Assembly (NCBI GenBank): GCA_022842065.1
Contig: JALHQH010000009.1
Coordinates: 68,243-132,242, forward strand
Reading direction: 5' to 3'
Origin: Caldilineaceae bacterium
GTDB lineage: Bacteria > Chloroflexota > Anaerolineae > Caldilineales > Caldilineaceae
Length of the DNA: 64,000 bases
Both the position numbers and the translations under genes were made by a program. Below are positions 50,734 through 59,626 of this stretch, in pieces (the first letter of the stretch is position 1; each line of letters opens with the position of its first letter). The notes beneath the pieces are model-generated. The model did not search any database. It saw nothing but the letters and a program-made list of their open reading frames with translations, and was not told the DNA's origin.

Positions 50734-51063
50734 ATGGACACTTGCTTTCAAATCAACCCCACCGACAACTGTGGGGTCATGCTGGCCGATGGCGCGGCCC
50801 ATACGACCGTCCAAGTCATCGGCGCACCCCAGCCGTTAACCGTCACCCTTACTGGCGCGATCCCCTATGGACACAAAGTTTCACTCTGCCCAATTCCCGC
50901 GGGCGACGCCGTCCACAAATATGGCATCCGCATCGGCCACGCCACCCAACCCATTGCGGTCGGCGACTGGATCCACCTCCACAACTGTGCCAGCGACTAC
51001 GACGAACGCTCGGCCAGCCTGGAGTTGGAGAGCGGCAAACCGACGGATACGGTTTATGCGTGA
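50734..51063 (+). CDS. UxaA-family small subunit (SAF domain)
   Basis: 109 aa. IPYGHKVSLCPIPAGDAVHK then YGIRIGHATQPIAVGDWIHL and HNCASDYDE match the SAF domain of altronate dehydratase-type enzymes (UxaA N-terminus, SuyA). It partners with the large subunit at 51190, but a 112-bp octamer array separates them. The pair would dehydrate or lyase a sugar acid or sulfo-acid. Its start follows the Uma2 stop by four bases, with only a weak ribosome site (CGGATAA). Confidence 0.85.
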   Translation: MDTCFQINPTDNCGVMLADGAAHTTVQVIGAPQPLTVTLTGAIPYGHKVSLCPIPAGDAVHKYGIRIGHATQPIAVGDWIHLHNCASDYDERSASLELESGKPTDTVYA

Positions 51064-51175
51064 GTGGTAGATAGGTAAATCAGTAAATCGGTATATCAGT
51101 AGAGAGTTCACTACCGACCTACCGATGTACCGATTTACCTATCTACCGATGTACCGATCTACCGCTTTACCCACA
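51064..51175. repeat. Inverted array of 8-bp words (GTAAATCG type)
   Basis: Left arm: GTAGATAG, GTAAATCA, GTAAATCG, GTATATCA. Right arm: CGACCTAC, CGATGTAC, CGATTTAC, CTATCTAC, CGATGTAC, CGATCTAC, CGCTTTAC. It begins directly after the TGA of the SAF gene and ends before the ribosome site of the large subunit. Third array of the same word family. Confidence 0.8.
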
Positions 51176-51189
51176 ACAAGGACCCAACC

Positions 51190-52404
51190 ATGATCAATCT
51201 CACATCCTACCAGTGGCAAGGCTATCTCCGTCCCGATGGGCAGAAGGGGGTGCGCAACCTGGTGCTGGTGATTTATACGGTGGAGTGTGCCAAACATGTG
51301 GCCCATGCCATTGCCCGTGACGAAGACGATACCCATGTGATCGGCTTTCCCGGCTGTTATGACAATCAATATGCAGTGCGCCTGTTGCTTTCCCTCGCCC
51401 GTCACCCCAATGTCGGCGCGGTGTTGGCGGTGGGGCTGGGCTGTGAATATACCCAGCCGGCCAAGATCGCCGAGGTGGTGCGTCAATCGGGACGACCAGC
51501 AGAATCCTTCTATATCCAGGAAAATGGCGGTACCCTCAAGAGCACGGCCAAGGGGAAAGCACTTGTCACGCAATTGCGCCACCAAATTCAAGCTGAGACG
51601 CCACGGGTTCCTATGACGCTAGCCGATCTAACCATCGGCTGCGAATGTGGCGGCTCGGATGCGACATCGGGCATTGCCGGCAACCCGGTGGTCGGGGCGT
51701 TCTATGATCAGCTGGTTGATGCGGGTGGCAGGGCGATCTTTGAAGAGACGGTCGAGATGTTGGGGTTGAAGCCGATTATGTTGGCGCGGGCGGCCAATGG
51801 GGACGCGGCCCAAGCTATCGGCGCGGCCTATGACAAGGCGGAGTGGTATTGTAAAGAGGTGCGCCAATATTCGGTGGCACCGGGCAACTTTGCCGGCGGT
51901 TTGACCACGATTGAGGACAAGAGCATGGGCGCGTTTAGCAAAAGCGGTAGCCGCCCGATCCAAGGGGTGATCCGTGTCACCGAGCGGCCGCCGCATCCTG
52001 GTCTCTGGATCATGGACAGTGTGCCCGATCCCCACTTTATGCAATTTGGCTATACCAACCCCAACGACACCGAAGGCATCATGGATCTCATCTCCGGCGG
52101 GGCGCAGATCATCCTCTTTGTCACCGGGCGGGGCAGTGTCATCGGCGCACCGATTGCGCCGCTGGTGAAGATCACTGGCAATAGCCGCACCTATCAGCGC
52201 ATGATCGATGACATGGATTTTGACGCTGGTCGGGTGTTAACCGGCGAATTGACCCTGGCCGCGGCTGGGCAGGCCCTGCTCGAAATGGTGGTAGCGATTG
52301 CGGCGGGTGGGGCCAGCAAGTCGGAAACGCTTGGGCATCGCGAATATTTTATCATGTACAAACACCAGGAAACGCCGTCACTGCTCGATGGTTGCCGGGC
52401 GTAG
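51190..52404 (+). CDS. UxaA-family large subunit (altronate/galactarate dehydratase-like)
   Basis: 404 aa. AAGGA precedes ATG 51190. [20 protein letters not shown] is the classic UxaA/GarD opening with the G-x-R-N motif. [54 protein letters not shown] (the Cys/Gly-rich core), and [19 protein letters not shown] follow. It should act with the SAF subunit as a two-protein enzyme, as SuyAB and some altronate dehydratases do. The substrate is a hydroxy acid, unspecified. Next comes a quinone-reductase gene. Confidence 0.88.
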   Translation: MINLTSYQWQGYLRPDGQKGVRNLVLVIYTVECAKHVAHAIARDEDDTHVIGFPGCYDNQYAVRLLLSLARHPNVGAVLAVGLGCEYTQPAKIAEVVRQSGRPAESFYIQENGGTLKSTAKGKALVTQLRHQIQAETPRVPMTLADLTIGCECGGSDATSGIAGNPVVGAFYDQLVDAGGRAIFEETVEMLGLKPIMLARAANGDAAQAIGAAYDKAEWYCKEVRQYSVAPGNFAGGLTTIEDKSMGAFSKSGSRPIQGVIRVTERPPHPGLWIMDSVPDPHFMQFGYTNPNDTEGIMDLISGGAQIILFVTGRGSVIGAPIAPLVKITGNSRTYQRMIDDMDFDAGRVLTGELTLAAAGQALLEMVVAIAAGGASKSETLGHREYFIMYKHQETPSLLDGCRA

Positions 52405-52419
52405 AAACAGAGGAGCGTT

Positions 52420-53400
52420 ATGCAAGCCATCGTCCGTGAAACCTATGGTTCCCCTGATGTCCTGCAGCTGACTGAAGTGCCCACCCCAACCCCGACCGCT
52501 GATCAGCTCTTGATCAAAATCCACGCGGTATCGATCAACGGCTCAGACCGCGAAAATTTAATCGGTAGCCCGCTCTATGCGCGCATCGGCGGGCTGCGCA
52601 AACCAGGGAACCCGATTCTGGGGTCGGATATTGCCGGCACGGTGGCAGCGGTCGGCAAAAACCACACCGAATTCAAGGTGGGCGATGAACTTTTTGGCGA
52701 ACTACCCGGTTATCACGGTGGTTTTGCCGAATATGCCTGCACGGGCGGCGAGACCCTGACCAAGAAACCGGCCAATCTCTCCTTTGCCCAGGCCGCGGCC
52801 ATCCCCCAAGCGGGCGTTATCGCCTGGCGTGGCATTCGGGAAAAGGGGCAGGTGCAAGCGGGACAAAGGGTGCTGATCAATGGCGCGGGCGGTAGTGCTG
52901 GTTCGTTTGCGATCCAGCTTGCCAAACTTGCTGGCGCGGAAGTGACCGGGGTGGATGGTCCAAATCAGTTAGCGTTTATGCGATCATTGGGCGCCGACCA
53001 TGTGATCGATTACACTACGACAGAGTTTACCACAAGCGGCAAAGAATACGATTTGATCCTGGATATGATCGCGCACCGCTCGGTTTTCACTTTGCTGCGG
53101 GCGCTGCGCCCCAACGGCACCTACTATGTGACCGGCGGCGCCGTTGGCGTGATTTTCCAGACCTTGCTGCTGGGCAGCTTGATCAAGCGCACCCGTGGCA
53201 AAAACATCCGCATGTTGGTTGTGCCGCAGAATAGAAATGATTTAGTCGCCATCACCGCGCTTTGTGAAAAGGGTGAGATTAGCCCTGTTATTGATCGCCA
53301 GTACCCCTTGCGTGATGTACCGGCAGCGATGCGCTATGTTGCGGATGGTCATGCCAAGGGGAAAGTCGTGATCAATGTTGCCCCAAACCTGGATAGATGA
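52420..53400 (+). CDS. Medium-chain NADPH:quinone reductase-like oxidoreductase
   Basis: 326 aa. AGAGGAG lies before ATG 52420. MQAIVRETYGSPDVLQLTEV and ILGSDIAGTVAAVGKN, then FAEYA are quinone-reductase family blocks. The cofactor motif is VLINGAGGSAGSFAIQLAK (about 150-168). The zinc-binding Cys set of alcohol dehydrogenases is absent. It reduces quinones or enones with NADPH. It is 15 bp after the UxaA large subunit, so part of that operon. A 14-bp hairpin follows. Confidence 0.88.
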   Translation: MQAIVRETYGSPDVLQLTEVPTPTPTADQLLIKIHAVSINGSDRENLIGSPLYARIGGLRKPGNPILGSDIAGTVAAVGKNHTEFKVGDELFGELPGYHGGFAEYACTGGETLTKKPANLSFAQAAAIPQAGVIAWRGIREKGQVQAGQRVLINGAGGSAGSFAIQLAKLAGAEVTGVDGPNQLAFMRSLGADHVIDYTTTEFTTSGKEYDLILDMIAHRSVFTLLRALRPNGTYYVTGGAVGVIFQTLLLGSLIKRTRGKNIRMLVVPQNRNDLVAITALCEKGEISPVIDRQYPLRDVPAAMRYVADGHAKGKVVINVAPNLDR

Positions 53401-53466
53401 CACCCAGATTTTCTGTTACAATGACGTTGTGCAATTGATCTGTACTATGTAGACTCGGCTCTGTCA

Positions 53467-53505
53467 TCATTTAGCATTTTTACTCGTGTAGAAAATGCTA
53501 AATGA
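53467..53505. terminator. 14-bp AT-rich hairpin
   Basis: TCATTTAGCATTTT (53467-53480) pairs exactly with 53492-53505 around an 11-base loop. It lies 66 bp after the reductase stop and 43 bp before the DUF433 start. The T-rich 3' side of the first arm suits a terminator only in part. Confidence 0.45.
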
Positions 53506-53548
53506 TAACAACCGCTGGTATATCTAGCAACGAATACGGTGGCAATCC

Positions 53549-53776
53549 ATGAAATATCAAGAGATTATAACAATTGAACCAGGCAAACGTGGCGGTAAGC
53601 CTTGTATCCGTGGTATGCGGATTACGGTATATGATATCCTCGAATATCTTGCCGCCGGTATGAGTATGTCCGAAATTTTGGACGATTTTCCCTATTTGAC
53701 GCAAGTAGATATTTTGGCTTCTCTAAGCTATGCGGCTGAACGTGAAAAGCACATGCGTGTGAGTTTGGCGGTATGA
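53549..53776 (+). CDS. DUF433 antitoxin-like protein
   Basis: 75 aa. EPGKRGGKPCIRGMRITVYD then ILEYLAAGMSMSEILDDFPY is the DUF433 signature, a helix-turn-helix-like fold. The stop overlaps the next start (ATGA). DUF433 proteins are the antitoxin-like partner of DUF5615 PIN-like toxins. It probably binds its own promoter, which would lie near the hairpin at 53467. Confidence 0.87.
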   Translation: MKYQEIITIEPGKRGGKPCIRGMRITVYDILEYLAAGMSMSEILDDFPYLTQVDILASLSYAAEREKHMRVSLAV

Positions 53777-54108
53777 AATTTTTGTTATTTGATCATAACT
53801 TGTCTCCCAAGTTGATCCGTAAGTTGGCCGATATCTATCCAGGTGCCACGCATGTCTCTCATCTTGGCCTGGACAGTGCGGCGGACAAGGAAATATGGGA
53901 GTATGCACGCGATCATGATTATCTCATTGTGACCAGAGATGCTGATTTCGGTGACTTTAGCGTCGTCTGGGGCATTCCGCCACAGATCATTTGGATTCGG
54001 CGGGGTAACTGTTCTACGAACGATATCGAGGCAATTCTACGGGACAACTTTGAGATCATTGTTGAATTCAGCAGCGATGACTCTGTCAGCGTACTCACTT
54101 TGCATTGA
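53773..54108 (+). CDS. DUF5615 PIN-like toxin
   Basis: 111 aa. FLLFDHNLSPKLIRKLAD provides the first acidic residue (Asp in FDHN), IWEYARDHDYLIVTRDADFG the later Asp pair, and PPQIIWIRRGNCST the DUF5615 C-terminal block. These proteins are PIN-related ribonucleases. Together with the DUF433 gene this is an intact toxin-antitoxin module, the second one in the window with an intact toxin after the VapC pair at 6005. Confidence 0.86.
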   Translation: MKFLLFDHNLSPKLIRKLADIYPGATHVSHLGLDSAADKEIWEYARDHDYLIVTRDADFGDFSVVWGIPPQIIWIRRGNCSTNDIEAILRDNFEIIVEFSSDDSVSVLTLH

Positions 54109-54147
54109 TATGATCCATTCAACGATACGCTAACAAGGGGTAAACTC

Positions 54148-54975
54148 ATGGCTGCTGCAGGCTCGTATGACCTCCATAGTTCACACCGCGATGCGAATAC
54201 AGAAATCCAGCGGCTGGCCGCGCAAGCGCGCTCTGGCTGGGCGAAGGAAGCGCGCGTGCTCGCCTGGTTTGGGTTGCAAGACGGGCTGTCTGTGCTGGAA
54301 GTGGGTAGTGGTCCCGGCTTTACCACCGGGCAGCTGCTCGAGTTGTTGCCAACCAGTCCACTGACCTGTGTCGAGGTGGATCGCACCTTGCTCGATCAGG
54401 CGGAGCACCATTTGCAGGACAAAGGTCGCGCCCGCGTCCAACTGGTCGAAGGGTCGGTGATGGACACGGGGCTGCCGAGCAACCAATTTGATTTTGTCTA
54501 TGCCCGTTTTCTCTTTCAACACTTGGCTGATCCACTCGGCGCTGCGCAAGAGATCTGGCGCGTGCTCAAGCCGGGGGGCAAGCTCGTTATTTTGGATATC
54601 GACGATGGCCTCTTCGGCCTCTTTGCACCACCGATCCCAGAATTCGCCAAAGTGCTGGAAACGTTTGGGGCGGCACAGGCGGCACGTGGTGGCAACCGCC
54701 ATATCGGGCGCAATCTGCCCCGCATCCTCAACACTGCCAAGTTCGCCAACATCGATGTGGAAGCGGTGGCGTCCGACAGCAGTACCCGCGGCGTCGCCGA
54801 CTATTTGCAGCACATTCACCCGGACCGGATGCAGTCACTCGTCAAGCTTGGCCTGCTGACCGAAGCGGAGTTAGCGGAATATAGTGCTGCACTGCAAACC
54901 TTTTTGGCCACGCCTGCTGCCTACACCCTCTGGCTGAGTTTCATGGTTTGCGGCGAGAAGGCAAGTTCGATTTGA
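54148..54975 (+). CDS. Class I SAM-dependent methyltransferase
   Basis: 275 aa. AAGGGG precedes ATG 54148. LSVLEVGSGPGFTTGQLLEL is motif I, which binds S-adenosylmethionine (about 50-69), CVEVDR ends strand 2, and QFDFVYARFLFQHLADP and LKPGGKLVILDIDDG are motifs II and III. The methyl acceptor is unknown. Small-molecule methyltransferases of this type often modify lipids, quinones or natural products. It is monocistronic after the DUF5615 toxin. Confidence 0.88.
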   Translation: MAAAGSYDLHSSHRDANTEIQRLAAQARSGWAKEARVLAWFGLQDGLSVLEVGSGPGFTTGQLLELLPTSPLTCVEVDRTLLDQAEHHLQDKGRARVQLVEGSVMDTGLPSNQFDFVYARFLFQHLADPLGAAQEIWRVLKPGGKLVILDIDDGLFGLFAPPIPEFAKVLETFGAAQAARGGNRHIGRNLPRILNTAKFANIDVEAVASDSSTRGVADYLQHIHPDRMQSLVKLGLLTEAELAEYSAALQTFLATPAAYTLWLSFMVCGEKASSI

Positions 54976-54977
54976 AG

Positions 54978-55127
54978 ATGTCGAGCTGGGTGCAAACCCC
55001 GGCTGCGATTCGCGAGCTTGGCGGTGCCCTCTTTGCCGATCGCCGTTACAATACGGTCTTTGTCTATCACAATGGCGCACAATCATACTATGCCGCTTGG
55101 GGCTTCCGTGGCGCGCTACGGGTCTAA
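54978..55127 (+). pseudogene. 49-residue open frame, probably a gene fragment
   Basis: Starting two bases after the methyltransferase stop, ATG 54978 opens SSWVQTPAAIRELGGALFAD, then YNTVFVYHNGAQSYYAAWGF, ending at TAA 55127. The aromatic-rich, strand-like pattern looks like part of a secreted or beta-rich protein. A further protein-like stretch (LGLAGIVVDVRVTQIVNG) follows in another frame up to about 55240. The whole 320-bp gap is likely the remains of one gene. Confidence 0.35.
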
Positions 55128-55295
55128 CGGTGCTCGACCTGATGATGCAGCATTATAGTTGTTCGCACCGGAGACACTGGGGCTGGCCGGCATTGTCGTT
55201 GATGTGCGGGTGACGCAGATTGTCAACGGCGCGTGTAGTATACATGGAAGAATGGTGGCTGTGAACTCTAGCATATAGAAAGTAAAAGATGAAAA

Positions 55296-56213
55296 ATGCC
55301 CGAATGTCAGCTGTGTAGAAAATCTGTTGAGCTTCGCTATAGTCATGTAATTCCCCATTTTGTTTTTCGTTGGCTTAAAGACAATGCCGCAAGCCCTTTG
55401 CGCAAATCAGATAAACCAAACGTACGCGTTCAAGATGGACCAAAGGATTATCTTTTGTGTGATGGTTGCGAAGGAGTATTCAACAAGTGGGAGACTGAGT
55501 TTTCGCAAAAGGTGTTTATGCCATATCATGAACGTAGTGATTCGAGTTCAAAACCGCAACTTGTCAGGTATGGTCCGTGGTGTTTAAAATTTGCAGTTTC
55601 GGTTTCATGGCGTGTTTTACTTTACACGAAAGAAAGACTTTTCAGCGGCTTTCCGAAAGAGAAACTTGAACTAGTCGATTCAGCACTTGCCACGTGGCGA
55701 AGTTTTCTATTAGATGATGTCAAACACCCTGGGCAGTTTGAGCAACATTTACTGCCGCTGGATTTCATTGAGTCACATACGTTCCCAAAAATTTCACCAT
55801 TCATCAACCGATATATTGCGGGAGCCGTTGATCTCAATGTGGTCTCGGGAGGCACAACCACAATTGTTTATGCAAAAATGTGTAAAATCGCACTCTTTGG
55901 CCTTCTTGAAACACCTTCTACTTCTTTATGGAAAGGCACAAAATTGCATGTCCACAACGGCCATTTATTTGGAACAATGAGAGCGAATATCCCACAAAAT
56001 GTCGCTGGATATTTAAATAACCAGGCTACTGTTGCTGCAGATTCCCTTGCTAGCATGTCAGATAAACAGAAAAGTAAAGTATCAGCATCCGTACTATCGA
56101 ACATTGACAATTTTATAGATTCGCAAGCGTTTCATGCTATGAGATATGATATTCATTTATCAGGGGATGACGCGTTTAGGGCTGCTAACGAAAGTATAAA
56201 ATCGGAATCTTAA
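55296..56213 (+). CDS. HNH-like zinc-finger protein, unknown function
   Basis: 305 aa. CQLCRKSVELRYSHVIPHFV and LLCDGCEGVFNKWETEF show two C-x-x-C pairs around an S-H-x-I-P motif, the pattern of HNH-type zinc nucleases. RVQDGPKDYLLC and YGPWCLKFAVSVSWRVLLYT are further conserved-looking blocks. The C-terminal half has no recognisable domain. The gene is markedly AT-richer than its surroundings and is followed, after 170 bp, by a membrane-anchored Mrr-type nuclease. A defence role is possible. Confidence 0.7.
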   Translation: MPECQLCRKSVELRYSHVIPHFVFRWLKDNAASPLRKSDKPNVRVQDGPKDYLLCDGCEGVFNKWETEFSQKVFMPYHERSDSSSKPQLVRYGPWCLKFAVSVSWRVLLYTKERLFSGFPKEKLELVDSALATWRSFLLDDVKHPGQFEQHLLPLDFIESHTFPKISPFINRYIAGAVDLNVVSGGTTTIVYAKMCKIALFGLLETPSTSLWKGTKLHVHNGHLFGTMRANIPQNVAGYLNNQATVAADSLASMSDKQKSKVSASVLSNIDNFIDSQAFHAMRYDIHLSGDDAFRAANESIKSES

Positions 56214-56383
56214 TCAAAAAATACAAGTTGAATCGTGGACAACCTGTAGTTCTATTATAAAAATCGAGAACAAATGAATAGGTGCTTCGCTAAATTTTTC
56301 CGATAAAATTAATATGTAACGCTGTAAGAATTTTAGTAGCTTACAACTATAAGACTTGATTTGCTAAACAGAGGCATAAGATT

Positions 56384-57742
56384 ATGGATATTCTTGCCTG
56401 GATATTCTTGGTAACTGTAGTGATAACTCTATTTGTTTGGGTTTTTAGCCGAGTCCGGACGCGCCAATCACTTAAGCATTACGGGAGCAAAACCGAGTCT
56501 TCACAACCACAATTGCCAACATCACCTTCGGTACATGCGGCTACTTCGGAAGTCAGAAGAGATTTGGATGATTCAGTACAGAAAATTCGGGAAAGATTTA
56601 GAAATGAACATGATTATGGGATGTGGATATGGGAGAACCATGCATACACAGAGAGACTTCTCAAAGTAACTCATCCTATTGATTGGCACTTATTAGGTGT
56701 TCTAACACCGTATTATATACCTTGGGTAAATCGTAGCAGACTCACAAATCTTCTCGGCGCAAGCCTGAGTTGGGTAAAGACTAATTATTCGGTAGGCAAT
56801 ATTTTTCAGGATCAAGTATTAGCACCAAAAGTCGCTACTGTACTTGTATCTTCTGTACAAGATTATCTTAAGATGGATGATGATCCTGGGATAACGCTTC
56901 AAGATCGGCTTTATGGAATTCGCCCCTATAGCCGAGACTCAATTACTGAGGAAATTTCTCAAAACGTACATCGTTTGGTTGGACCTTCACGAGGTCAAGA
57001 ATTTCTACAGACTTACTATCAACCTGACGAGGACATAGAAGTGCGTTACCTCCCCGAAATTCCATATAATGGAGCGACTAACGGGGATGAAGTCGTTAAC
57101 TTTCCGGCAGAAACAATTGTATGTTTTGAGGCGTCAACTAGAGGATTGCGTTACTTAATCTTCTTTTTTGATAAACTACCTTTGTGTGTATGTGAGTTGC
57201 ACCTCATCAAGCTTGCCGATGAAAAATTTGGAATGCTTGATTATCTTCTTGCATCTTACTTTATCAATAATCTCCAAGTTAATGCGAATCTACTTGACTT
57301 GGATCAACTAAAAGATAGTCGAAAGGCACTTACATTAGCTGCAGGCTGGTATAGTGCTGTTCATAATTGTAATACTGGAACTGCAGTTTTGACACGAATA
57401 GATGGAATGTCTGGATTTGAGTTTGAGCAATTTATCGGTCAACTACTTGAAAAACGAGGGTTTGAAGTAGAGGTCACCAAGGGTTCTGGTGATTTTGGTG
57501 TTGACGTGATTGCTCAAAAAGCAGGAACAAAATTGGCTATACAAGTTAAAAGACAAGCGGATAAAGTATCCAGGAATGCAGTTAGTGACGCTGTTGCAGG
57601 CAAATCATATTATCACTGTAATCAAGCAATGGTAATTACAAATAGCTATTTTCATGATAGTGCAATTGTTCTGGCTCACTCTACCAGATGTGAGCTTGTG
57701 GATAGGGATATTTTACAGCAGTGGATAGTGGAATCTTTCTAG
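56384..57742 (+). CDS. Membrane-anchored Mrr-type restriction endonuclease-like protein
   Basis: 452 aa. AGAGG precedes ATG 56384. A single N-terminal helix (about 3-22, LAWIFLVTVVITLFVWVF) is followed by a basic and then polar linker. The middle 250 residues have no known domain. The C-terminal domain, GFEFEQFIGQLLEKRGFEV, then GSGDFGVDVIAQKAG and AIQVKRQA, is the Mrr PD-(D/E)XK nuclease with Glu, Asp and Q-x-K present. It likely cuts foreign or modified DNA near the membrane. AT-rich like its neighbour. Confidence 0.82.
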   Translation: MDILAWIFLVTVVITLFVWVFSRVRTRQSLKHYGSKTESSQPQLPTSPSVHAATSEVRRDLDDSVQKIRERFRNEHDYGMWIWENHAYTERLLKVTHPIDWHLLGVLTPYYIPWVNRSRLTNLLGASLSWVKTNYSVGNIFQDQVLAPKVATVLVSSVQDYLKMDDDPGITLQDRLYGIRPYSRDSITEEISQNVHRLVGPSRGQEFLQTYYQPDEDIEVRYLPEIPYNGATNGDEVVNFPAETIVCFEASTRGLRYLIFFFDKLPLCVCELHLIKLADEKFGMLDYLLASYFINNLQVNANLLDLDQLKDSRKALTLAAGWYSAVHNCNTGTAVLTRIDGMSGFEFEQFIGQLLEKRGFEVEVTKGSGDFGVDVIAQKAGTKLAIQVKRQADKVSRNAVSDAVAGKSYYHCNQAMVITNSYFHDSAIVLAHSTRCELVDRDILQQWIVESF

Positions 57743-57860
57743 AAATTATTTATGAAGCAAACAAGCTCACTGACAATCACGAATTTTAGCGACACTACGT
57801 GGTATTCGGCAGCCCGGTTCCCTGGTTTAGCGTCCTCTCATTCGATGGAAACGCTGATCC

Positions 57861-58553
57861 ATGAATAACAACGATACAAAACGCATCTCCCGCTTGACGG
57901 CAATCGTCACGCAGTTACAGACCAAACGCCTTGTGACCGCCACGGAACTTGCCGCCAAATTTGCCGTCAGTGTCAGGACAATTTATCGCGATATCCGCGC
58001 ATTGGAAGAAGCCGGCATTCCCCTTTATGTGGAAGAAGGCAGAGGCTACAGCATCATGGAGCACTACCGGCTGCCCCCGGTGATGTTTACGGAAAGTGAA
58101 GCCAGTGCCCTAATCCTCGCAGAACAGTTGGTCCTGATCAACAAAGACGCCTCGCTTGTCAAAGAATATTCCGCCGCGATTGACAAAATCAAAGCCGTAT
58201 TGCTGCCAACGGCGAAAGACAAGGCCAACTTACTTGCGGAACGGACCCAATTCAACCAAATCAAGCAGCTCGAAAGAACAAGCAGTCACTTATCCGCCTT
58301 ACAATTTGCCCTGACCAATTTCCTGTTGACAAGCATTGCCTACACCAATCAAGCCGACGAGATGACAAAGCGAACCGTCGAGCCATTTGCGTTGTTGAGC
58401 ACACGCGAGCAGTGGTTACTGGTGGCATGGTGCCGCTTACGCAAGGAATTCCGCTATTTCCGCCTGGATCGGATCAGCAAACTCGACGTGCTTTCCGAAC
58501 GGTTTACCCCGCACGATATGACGCTCCAAGAATTTTTTGACCGCTACCACTGA
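57861..58553 (+). CDS. HTH-11/WYL domain transcriptional regulator (YafY-like)
   Basis: 230 aa. The N-terminal helix-turn-helix is RLTAIVTQLQTKRLVTATEL, then KFAVSVRTIYRDIRALEEAG. IPLYVEEGRGYSIMEHYRLP is the wing typical of YafY proteins. The WYL domain (about 135-225) has REQWLLVAWCRLRKEFRYFR followed by LDRISKL. WYL domains sense ligands such as nucleic acids or small molecules. It lies 116 bp upstream of a DUF1761 membrane protein, its probable target. Confidence 0.9.
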   Translation: MNNNDTKRISRLTAIVTQLQTKRLVTATELAAKFAVSVRTIYRDIRALEEAGIPLYVEEGRGYSIMEHYRLPPVMFTESEASALILAEQLVLINKDASLVKEYSAAIDKIKAVLLPTAKDKANLLAERTQFNQIKQLERTSSHLSALQFALTNFLLTSIAYTNQADEMTKRTVEPFALLSTREQWLLVAWCRLRKEFRYFRLDRISKLDVLSERFTPHDMTLQEFFDRYH

Positions 58554-58669
58554 TGTTTCCAGACCCCTGACATAGGGCTGTCGCAGCACTCCTCTATACT
58601 GTCGGGTAGTCTATCGCGATACGGACTATCGATGACATTACTTTGTAAATGTAGAGGAGATGGATAACA

Positions 58670-59086
58670 ATGATTCAGGCAATTTTAAGTTTAAACTGGT
58701 TTGGCGTGCTGCTGGCCTTTGTGCCATACTTTTTGCTTGGCGCGCTTTGGTTTACGGTTTTGTTCAAAAAGCCGTATGCGCTTTCTCTGGGGCGGGAAAA
58801 CGAGCAACAACAAAACTTGGCCCCGATCTTTATTGTCGGTCCGGCCCTGTGTATGCTAGTCATTACGCTGACCAGTGCGCTGTTACTGAATGCGCTGGCT
58901 ATCAATTCATATCAGGGTGCATTGTTGTTTGGGTTGATCGTTGGCGTCGGTTACCTGGTTGCCAACACCGTCAACATCGCCATCAATCCTAACATTCCCC
59001 GGCCACTCCTGTACGGCGCGATCACCGGTGCCTATCATTTGGTTGGGATGGTGATCGTTAGCTTGATGCTGGTTTTCATGGGATAG
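58670..59086 (+). CDS. DUF1761 family membrane protein
   Basis: 138 aa. AGAGGAG lies upstream of ATG 58670. Four hydrophobic segments: LNWFGVLLAFVPYFLLGALW, FIVGPALCMLVITLTSALLL, GALLFGLIVGVGYLVANTVN and AYHLVGMVIVSLMLVF. FLLGALWFTVLFKKPY is the DUF1761 signature. Function unknown. Members in many bacteria sit next to WYL or TetR regulators, as here. Confidence 0.87.
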   Translation: MIQAILSLNWFGVLLAFVPYFLLGALWFTVLFKKPYALSLGRENEQQQNLAPIFIVGPALCMLVITLTSALLLNALAINSYQGALLFGLIVGVGYLVANTVNIAINPNIPRPLLYGAITGAYHLVGMVIVSLMLVFMG

Positions 59087-59107
59087 TGAACTGTTATTAG
59101 TAAATCC

Positions 59108-59172
59108 GGGCAGAAATAAGTGGACAGATAAATTGCCTGTTTCCTAGAGAGAAACGCTACTTATTTCTGCCC
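59108..59172. terminator. 14-bp hairpin after the DUF1761 gene
   Basis: GGGCAGAAATAAGT (59108-59121) pairs exactly with 59159-59172 around a 37-base loop, 22 bases after the stop. Another TTTCCTAGAGAGAAA stem lies in the loop. Operon-end structure. Confidence 0.5.
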
Positions 59173-59283
59173 AGGTGTTTACGCCAAACTGTACTAGGAC
59201 TGGCCACTATCATCTTGGGTGTGTTTTTTTAAGATATCAAAACCACATTGCCATTTGGCCTATTTGCCGGTACAATTGCTGGT

Positions 59284-59616
59284 ATGCGAGTACCGAATGC
59301 CGAACGTGCCTTCATTGATGTGAGTAAATTGCGCGACTATGCCCTCAACCCAACGCATCGGGTTGGTGGCCACAAGGCTCGTTTGTTTGCGATGTTGCTG
59401 GGCATGAATAGCAACGATACAGCGGCACTACAACAAATTTTGCTCAATGTCATCCAAATGCAAGAAGCAACCCTGGGTGAATTGGACGAATATGGGCAAC
59501 GGTACGTGATTGACTTCATGCTCACTTGGCAAAGTAGACAGGCGACTGTGCGCAGTGCTTGGATTATTCGTCCTGATGAGGATTTTCCGCGACTTGTCAC
59601 CTGTTATCCCTTATAG
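59284..59616 (+). CDS. DUF6883 domain protein
   Basis: 110 aa from ATG 59284, since the open frame before it has only a TTG and no ribosome site. VPNAERAFIDVSKLRDYALN, then RVGGHKARLFAMLLGM matches the DUF6883 core with the N-x-T-H-R-V-G-G-H-K block. YVIDFMLTW and VRSAWIIRPDEDFPRLVTC complete it. DUF6883 is found as a free protein next to DUF4926 and as a domain at the end of polymorphic toxins. The neighbour here is that DUF4926 gene. Confidence 0.82.
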   Translation: MRVPNAERAFIDVSKLRDYALNPTHRVGGHKARLFAMLLGMNSNDTAALQQILLNVIQMQEATLGELDEYGQRYVIDFMLTWQSRQATVRSAWIIRPDEDFPRLVTCYPL

Positions 59617-59626
59617 GAGTAAGATC

